From: Actinomycetota bacterium
Lineage (GTDB): Bacteria > Actinomycetota > Actinomycetes > Actinomycetales > Microbacteriaceae
Direction of reading: 5' to 3'
Assembly: GCA_009702405.1 (NCBI GenBank)
Contig: WLIC01000005.1
Location: 1 to 11,857 of the forward strand
Length of the DNA stretch: 11,857 nt
Shown: piece after piece, positions 7,199-11,857 of the stretch
Layout: the number at the start of each line of letters is the position of its first letter
How positions within the stretch are numbered: position 1 is the first letter of the stretch
Program-made: the position numbers and the translations under genes
Notes under the pieces: model-generated
Told to the model about the DNA's origin: nothing
Database searches by the model: none
What the model saw: only the letters and a program-made list of their open reading frames with translations

Positions 7199-7810
7199 CT
7201 ATTCAGGTCTCTTAGCCAGAAGAACCAAGGTGACAGAGGGCTTCAGCCCTTCCCTAGTCTGGATTTGACCGTCACGATTCTTCAACTCCATAATCTCAAG
7301 ACCTGTGCCCTCAAGAGCTTGAGTAATGGTTGCAACATTGGGTAAGACCTCTGGATCCCTAGGTCCACCGAAGCCACCTTCGAGGTTGTCTCTGGAATGC
7401 CAGACTCCAAAGAGGTGTCCACCAGGAGCTATGTGTTGAGCGAGTCTTCTAATCGCTAGTTGCAAATCATTCTGATTGATTTGTAAGTATGCAATCACAC
7501 CTAAGTCAACTGGTGTTGATTGAGGGCTAAAGGTAACCGCATCCTGACAGGTTGCGGTGCAGTGACCTGCAACCTGTTCTTCTTGTGCGTATTTTAGGTA
7601 CTTGTCTAAAGCAACTTCAGAGAAATCAATGTTCTCGACCTGCCAGCCTTTTTTGGCTAGCCAAACCGAGTTTCTTCCTTCACCACCAGCTAGATCGATG
7701 GCTCTGGAACCAACTAGGTCAGAGCAGTATTCGACTACAAAACGATTTTCTAATTTTGTGTATACGAACTCGTCAACCGAATACTTCTCATCCCAGTAGT
7801 TGGAATCCAC
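7199..7810 (-). CDS. SAM-dependent methyltransferase, class I, TehB-like
   Basis: A 203-residue cytosolic methyltransferase. Motif I is D39-L-A-G-G-E-G-R-N47, followed by SVWLAKKGW. The acidic residue ending strand 2 is D62 in VENIDFSEVAL, and a post-core LRRLAQHIAPGG-like segment and a terminal LVLLAKRPE strand complete the Rossmann fold. The WDEKY opening and AGGEGRN loop resemble tellurite-resistance TehB and thiol-methyltransferase-like proteins; the substrate is unknown. The GTG start at 7810 overlaps the stop of the rhodanese-like lipoprotein gene by one base (TAGTG), so the two are probably translated together. The leuB gene follows after 48 bp. Pairing with a sulfur-binding-type fold would fit a thiol, sulfide or chalcogen substrate, but that is only an inference from context. 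Confidence 0.9.
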   Translation of the reverse strand: MDSNYWDEKYSVDEFVYTKLENRFVVEYCSDLVGSRAIDLAGGEGRNSVWLAKKGWQVENIDFSEVALDKYLKYAQEEQVAGHCTATCQDAVTFSPQSTPVDLGVIAYLQINQNDLQLAIRRLAQHIAPGGHLFGVWHSRDNLEGGFGGPRDPEVLPNVATITQALEGTGLEIMELKNRDGQIQTREGLKPSVTLVLLAKRPE

Positions 7811-8172
7811 TATTTAGTGACCCCGAGAGGTAAGACTCTTTGAGCATCTTCAAATGAACCAAGGTTGATGACGTTGCTGAAACCAAGACTGAGCATCTCT
7901 CCCATTGCATTACCTGCTTCAGTTTCGTTGGTTCCGTAAACGTAGTATTTACCCTTCTTGCCTAGCGCACTGGCTCTAACAAGGTAATCGCCACCTTCGT
8001 AAGGGATATTCACTGATCCAACTATGTGTGATGTTGCGAAACTATCGGCAGTTCTAGTGTCAACGATTGCAGTGACATCAGTGATGTCAAGCTTTCCTGG
8101 TGCACATGCGCTTACCCCTAAAACCAGCACAACAGCAAAGATTGAAGCTAACGCAAATTTGAACTTAGTCAT
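7810..8172 (-). CDS. Rhodanese-like lipoprotein lacking the catalytic cysteine
   Basis: A 120-residue exported protein. The N-terminus has KFK, a hydrophobic stretch (residues 7-19) and a lipobox V20-S-A-C23, so it is predicted to be lipid-anchored outside the membrane. The rest is a minimal rhodanese domain: strand AIVDTR (35-40), SHIVGSVNIP (48-57), KYYVY (75-79) and LGFSNVINLGSFEDA near the end. In active rhodaneses a Cys follows the strand equivalent to YYVY; here it is G80 in a TNETEAG loop, so persulfide chemistry through the usual Cys is not possible. ATG at 8172 has an AAGGA site 8 nt upstream, and a plausible promoter lies at 8201-8228. The stop overlaps the methyltransferase GTG. 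It may bind a ligand or partner rather than act as a sulfurtransferase. Confidence 0.85.
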   Translation of the reverse strand: MTKFKFALASIFAVVLVLGVSACAPGKLDITDVTAIVDTRTADSFATSHIVGSVNIPYEGGDYLVRASALGKKGKYYVYGTNETEAGNAMGEMLSLGFSNVINLGSFEDAQRVLPLGVTK

Positions 8173-8200
8173 GGAAAATCCTTTTGTTCGGCTTGTTTCA

Positions 8201-8228
8201 AGAATAACTCACACCTACTGTTTGTTAA
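8201..8228 (-). promoter_or_regulatory. Sigma-70-like promoter for the lipoprotein-methyltransferase pair
   Basis: On the minus strand TTAACA (8228-8223; 5/6 to TTGACA) and TATTCT (8206-8201; 4/6 to TATAAT) are separated by 16 bp, giving a leader of roughly 20 nt before the AAGGA site and ATG at 8172. The -35 overlaps a TAAACT (8226-8231) that could be the -10 of the divergent rhodanese gene. Confidence 0.5.
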
Positions 8229-8253
8229 ACTAGACACCAAAGAAGGAGTTGTA

Positions 8254-8571
8254 ATGGCAACCGAAGTAACCCTAGATGAACTAGCCGATGTTATCGACCG
8301 TGGCGGTTTTGTATTAGATGTTAGAGAAGACTACGAATGGGAAGAAGGCCATGTCCCTAATGCCCACCACATTCCTATGAATGAGGTTGCCAACCAACTA
8401 GACAAGCTAGACGACGGGGCAAGAATCTTCATTATTTGTCGTTCAGGCGGCAGATCAATGACTGTTGCCAACTACCTAGAATCCCAAGGCTATGACGTAG
8501 TCTCAGTCGCTGGTGGAACCGATGGTTGGGCTAACTCTGGTCGAGAGTTATCTTTCGAGGCTAGCCTTTAG
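8254..8571 (+). CDS. Single-domain rhodanese with intact active-site loop
   Basis: A 105-residue cytosolic sulfurtransferase-type protein (PspE/GlpE-like single domain). It opens with VTLDELADVIDRGGFVLDVRE (split at 5-25 as strand, helix and the LDVRE turn), then GHVPNAHHIPM at 32-42, and the catalytic loop C62-R-S-G-G-R-S68 after strand IFIIC, then VANYL and the closing VAGGTDGW at about 89-96. The loop has six residues after Cys and ends in Arg-Ser, the form found in active sulfur-transferring rhodaneses. There is no signal peptide. Translation starts at ATG 8254 behind a strong GAAGGAG site with 5-nt spacing. It is divergent from the Cys-less rhodanese lipoprotein and converges on serA with a 4-nt overlap. 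The sulfur donor and acceptor are unknown. Confidence 0.93.
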   Translation: MATEVTLDELADVIDRGGFVLDVREDYEWEEGHVPNAHHIPMNEVANQLDKLDDGARIFIICRSGGRSMTVANYLESQGYDVVSVAGGTDGWANSGRELSFEASL

Positions 8572-10160
8572 TCAAACTTTAGATCGATAGCCTTCAGGAC
8601 ATCTGCCTCAATAGCTATACGAACTTCTTCAAGAACTTTGGCATCAACTGGTGAGTCAACTGTAATAACTGAAAGAGCTTTACCGCCCTTAGAGTTTCTT
8701 GCAATCTGCATAGCAGCAATGTTGATGTTGTTCTCAGCAAAAGCTTTACCGTAAACAGCAACGATGCCAGGTCGGTCTGCGTAAACCATCATCACAAAGT
8801 GTTCAGCCATAGCTAGTTCAACGTCATACCCGTTGATGTTCACGATCTTCTGGTGCAGCTTAGGGCCGATAACAGTTCCTGAAACAGAAGCTGTTGTTCC
8901 ATCAGAGAGAGTTGCCTTGATTGAAGTTACATTGCGGTACTCATCACTGTGTGAATCAACTGAAAGCCTTACTTCAACTCCTCTGGCTTCTGCCATCAAT
9001 GGAGCGTTCACATAAGACACTTGCTCGGTAACAGCATTCTGGTAGAAACCTTTTAGTCCAGCTAGTTTCAAAACAGAAACATCGTGAACAGCAATCTCTC
9101 CCCTGACCTCAACATCAATTGCTGTGACATTGCCGCCAGAAATACCGAAGAGTAACTGGCCCATGTTTTCCATCAAAGAGATTCCTGGACGAACAGATGC
9201 ATCAATCACACCACCGGCAACATTCACTGCATCAGGAACTAGATCTCCTGCTAGAGCAAGTCTTACGCTCTTAGCCACTGAGATGCCAGCTTTTTCTTGA
9301 GCTTCATCAGTTGAAGCACCAAGGTGAGGAGTAACAATGATGTTCTCAATTTCTAGAAGTGGTGAACCTGTTGGCGGTTCATTGACGAACACATCTAGCC
9401 CAGCACCTGCAATACGGTTTGACTTGAGTGCTGCATAAAGTGCATCTTCATCGATGATGCCACCGCGAGAAGCATTGACAATGCGAAGATTTGGCTTAGC
9501 AATAGCGAACTCTTCAGTTCCAATAAGCCCTGTTGTTTCTGGTGTCTTAGGAATGTGAATAGTGATGAAATCAGATCTCTTCATGAGATCTTCAAGCGTT
9601 ACTAGTTCAACCCCAATCTGTTCTGCTCTTGCAGGAGTGACATAAGGGTCATAACCAATCAGAGTTGCACCGAAGCCACTTAGTCTTTGAGCAACCAGTG
9701 TTCCAATTCGACCAAGTCCAACAATTCCAATGGTCTTCTCGTAAAGCTCAACACCGGTGAACTTAGATCTTTGCCACTTACCTGCCTTGAGCGATGAATT
9801 GGCATCAGGGATGTATCGAGCTAGCGAGAAGATGTGTCCGATAGCTAGTTCAGCTGCTGAAATAACGTTAGAAGTTGGAGCATTCACAACCATCACACCG
9901 GCAGCAGTTGCTGCCTTGATATCTACGTTGTCTAGTCCAACACCAGCGCGAGCTATAACTTTCAGGTTAGGAGCAGCTGCAATAGCTTCCGCATCTACCT
10001 GTGTTGCAGATCTAACCAAGATTGCATTGGCATTAGCTAAAGCAGCAAGCAAAGCAGTGCGGTCAGTGCCATCAACGTTTACAACTTCAAAGTCAGGTCC
10101 AAGTGCTTCAACGGTTGCAGGTGAAAGCTCTTCAGCAATAAGAACAATAGGTTTAGCCAA
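8568..10160 (-). CDS. serA: D-3-phosphoglycerate dehydrogenase, long ACT-containing form
   Basis: Oxidises 3-phosphoglycerate to 3-phosphohydroxypyruvate with NAD+, the first step of serine synthesis. The 530 residues match the long actinobacterial type: substrate domain with RSATQVD (50-56) and ARAGVGLDNVD (70-80), NAD motif G148-L-G-R-I-G153, catalytic R232 in NASRGGIID, E261 in VFVNEPP and H279 in TPHLGAS. An intervening allosteric substrate-binding domain follows (about 310-450), then a C-terminal ACT domain (MMVYADRPGIVAVYGKAFAE) that in relatives senses serine. The frame is open to a TTG at 10235, but the TTG at 10160 is chosen: GAGGA lies 8 nt upstream and MAKPIVLIAEELS is the usual start of this family, whereas the extra 25 residues do not look like it. 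Its end overlaps the rhodanese stop. Confidence 0.97.
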   Translation of the reverse strand: MAKPIVLIAEELSPATVEALGPDFEVVNVDGTDRTALLAALANANAILVRSATQVDAEAIAAAPNLKVIARAGVGLDNVDIKAATAAGVMVVNAPTSNVISAAELAIGHIFSLARYIPDANSSLKAGKWQRSKFTGVELYEKTIGIVGLGRIGTLVAQRLSGFGATLIGYDPYVTPARAEQIGVELVTLEDLMKRSDFITIHIPKTPETTGLIGTEEFAIAKPNLRIVNASRGGIIDEDALYAALKSNRIAGAGLDVFVNEPPTGSPLLEIENIIVTPHLGASTDEAQEKAGISVAKSVRLALAGDLVPDAVNVAGGVIDASVRPGISLMENMGQLLFGISGGNVTAIDVEVRGEIAVHDVSVLKLAGLKGFYQNAVTEQVSYVNAPLMAEARGVEVRLSVDSHSDEYRNVTSIKATLSDGTTASVSGTVIGPKLHQKIVNINGYDVELAMAEHFVMMVYADRPGIVAVYGKAFAENNINIAAMQIARNSKGGKALSVITVDSPVDAKVLEEVRIAIEADVLKAIDLKFD

Positions 10161-10168
10161 GGTGTAAT

Positions 10169-10173
10169 TCCTC
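10169..10173 (-). promoter_or_regulatory. Shine-Dalgarno that fixes the TTG start of serA
   Basis: GAGGA on the minus strand with an 8-nt gap to TTG at 10160-10158. It supports this start over the in-frame TTG at 10235, which falls inside the inverted repeat of the divergent promoter region. Confidence 0.7.
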
Positions 10174-10212
10174 GAAAATAGTGGGGGTTTGTTAGCTGCA
10201 ACGGCGAAGCGT

Positions 10213-10245
10213 AAGACTAATCTTAGCGAAGCCAAGGTTAGTCTT
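10213..10245. repeat. Imperfect inverted repeat in the serA / reductase divergent region
   Basis: Arm AAGACTAATCTT (10213-10224) and arm AAGGTTAGTCTT (10234-10245) are reverse complements at 11 of 12 positions, separated by 9 nt. Because the arms are mirrored, each strand shows TTAGTCTT pointing toward its own gene; on the plus strand TAGTCT (10239-10244) ends 6 nt before the GTG at 10251. This could be an operator, a pair of mirrored -10 elements, or both. No known regulator motif is recognised. Confidence 0.5.
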
Positions 10246-10250
10246 TTACT

Positions 10251-10787
10251 GTGAACGAACGTATCTTCTATGCCGCTATCTCAAGCGATGGCTTCATAGC
10301 TGGCCCTAATGGGGATATGAGTTGGGCAGAGAAGTATTTAGCAACAGGCGAAGACTATGGATACTTTGAACTGGTGAGTTCATCTTCAGCCATCCTGATG
10401 GGTCGAGCCACCTTTGATTTTGAGATCGAAAGCGGTGTTCAAGGCCCAAGGCCTCTGCCTACCTATGTGCTGACCCATATCCCTGAGCTCTATGAAGATA
10501 TCCAAGATGCGAATGTCTTCTTTACCGGTGGTGAGATAGCTCTAGTTCTAGAACTAATCCAAGAAAAGCACCCAGGCAAGTTATTCATCATGGGTGGAGC
10601 TGACACGGTCAACCAGCTAATTGAGGCAAACCTTATCGACACCATGAGGCTCTTTGTCTGCCCTGAAGCACTAGGTTCAGGTGTTCAAGCCTTCAAAGAT
10701 GACACCGCATACAACAACTTCACCCTCATCAACGAGAGAGAATATGCCTCAGGCATTGTTGAAGAGGTTTATCAACGTCTTGCTTAA
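10251..10787 (+). CDS. RibD C-terminal / dihydrofolate-reductase-like protein
   Basis: A 178-residue soluble NADPH-reductase-fold protein of the RibD_C family (YyaP/YwjB-like). It shows the opening strand IFYAAISSDGFIAGPNGDMSW (two parts, 5-14 and 15-25), the cofactor-region ILMGRATFDF, LPTYVLTH, FFTGG, the strand KLFIMGGADTVNQLI, and a final strand with RLFVCPEALGSG. These correspond in order to the DHFR fold elements, but the true folA or ribD context is absent, so the substrate is unknown. The GTG at 10251 is preferred because the next element upstream is the inverted repeat. There is no Shine-Dalgarno at normal distance, and a TAGTCT box sits 6 nt before the start, so the mRNA may be leaderless. 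It is divergent from serA and ends at a bidirectional terminator facing ilvC. Confidence 0.88.
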   Translation: MNERIFYAAISSDGFIAGPNGDMSWAEKYLATGEDYGYFELVSSSSAILMGRATFDFEIESGVQGPRPLPTYVLTHIPELYEDIQDANVFFTGGEIALVLELIQEKHPGKLFIMGGADTVNQLIEANLIDTMRLFVCPEALGSGVQAFKDDTAYNNFTLINEREYASGIVEEVYQRLA

Positions 10788-10789
10788 AG

Positions 10790-10821
10790 CTAAAACCCCC
10801 GTCCTAGGACGAGGGTTTTAG
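10790..10821. terminator. Bidirectional rho-independent terminator
   Basis: Arms 10790-10804 and 10807-10821 pair at 14 of 15 positions (one C-A mismatch at 10799/10812) around a GTCC-TA-GGAC centre. The A-rich 5' and T-rich 3' ends (AAAACCC...GGGTTTTAG) let it work in both directions, ending the plus-strand reductase gene and the minus-strand ilvC gene that converge here. It starts 3 nt after the reductase stop codon. Confidence 0.88.
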
Positions 10822-10832
10822 TTTGTAAAATT

Positions 10833-11857
<1,025 letters not shown>

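Noticed and set aside
6246..7268. Plus-strand open frames opposite leuB (6246-6503, 6603-6797, 6939-7268)
   Set aside because: Antisense shadows of a clear, motif-complete leuB; no ribosome binding sites or recognisable domains.
9757..10167. A 136-residue Ala/Ser/Thr-rich plus-strand frame opposite serA
   Set aside because: The low-complexity composition reflects the reverse complement of the serA N-terminal codons.
10161..10235. A 25-residue N-terminal extension of serA starting at TTG 10235
   Set aside because: It is in frame but has no family resemblance and no ribosome binding site, and it runs through the inverted repeat; TTG 10160 has GAGGA and the usual N-terminus.

Overview
The window looks like a chromosomal segment of a small-genome actinobacterium with fairly low G+C (mid-40s percent by eye). 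The most likely group is the freshwater or planktonic Microbacteriaceae (Luna/Rhodoluna/Aquiluna-like). This is an inference from the ilvC / serA / leuB-ilvE-FAH-gltX gene set, the protein sequence style and frequent GTG/TTG starts (5 of the 12 start codons inside the window are not ATG). No database search was possible.

Layout. (1) 1-1513, minus: the N-terminal 504 codons of a CopB-type heavy-metal P-type ATPase, with a striking His/Cys-rich extension; its C-terminus lies beyond the left edge. (2) 1570-2205, plus: a small metallo-beta-lactamase-fold hydrolase, convergent with a DUF1801/YdhG-like protein (2202-2573, minus); the two stop codons overlap. (3) A probable operon read right to left: leuB (7150-6113), ilvE (6102-5020), a fumarylacetoacetate-hydrolase-family enzyme (5020-4262), gltX (4249-2741) and tRNA-Gln(CUG) (2694-2623), ended by a perfect 11-bp hairpin at 2592-2617. 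(4) A two-gene minus unit, a rhodanese-like lipoprotein lacking the catalytic Cys (8172-7810) and a TehB-like SAM methyltransferase (7810-7199), coupled by a TAGTG overlap. It is divergent from a cytosolic rhodanese with an intact Cys loop (8254-8571, plus). (5) serA (10160-8568, minus), divergent from a RibD-C/DHFR-like reductase (10251-10787, plus), with an inverted repeat between them. (6) ilvC (11857-10833, minus), complete except for the first base of its inferred ATG, separated from the reductase by a bidirectional terminator.

How the genes work together. ilvC, leuB and ilvE supply branched-chain amino acid synthesis and serA starts serine synthesis. gltX charges tRNA-Glu and, if it is the non-discriminating type usual in actinobacteria, also the tRNA-Gln encoded just downstream. 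The ATPase is a separate metal-export function. The rhodaneses and methyltransferase interrupt an otherwise biosynthetic neighbourhood and may form a small sulfur or stress-related module.

I found no CRISPR array, insertion sequence, phage gene or recognisable defence system. No stretch over 300 bases lacks a gene. Most of the window is ordinary core metabolism. The best leads are the metallothionein-like ATPase extension, the divergent active/inactive rhodanese pair and the gltX-tRNA-Gln linkage.
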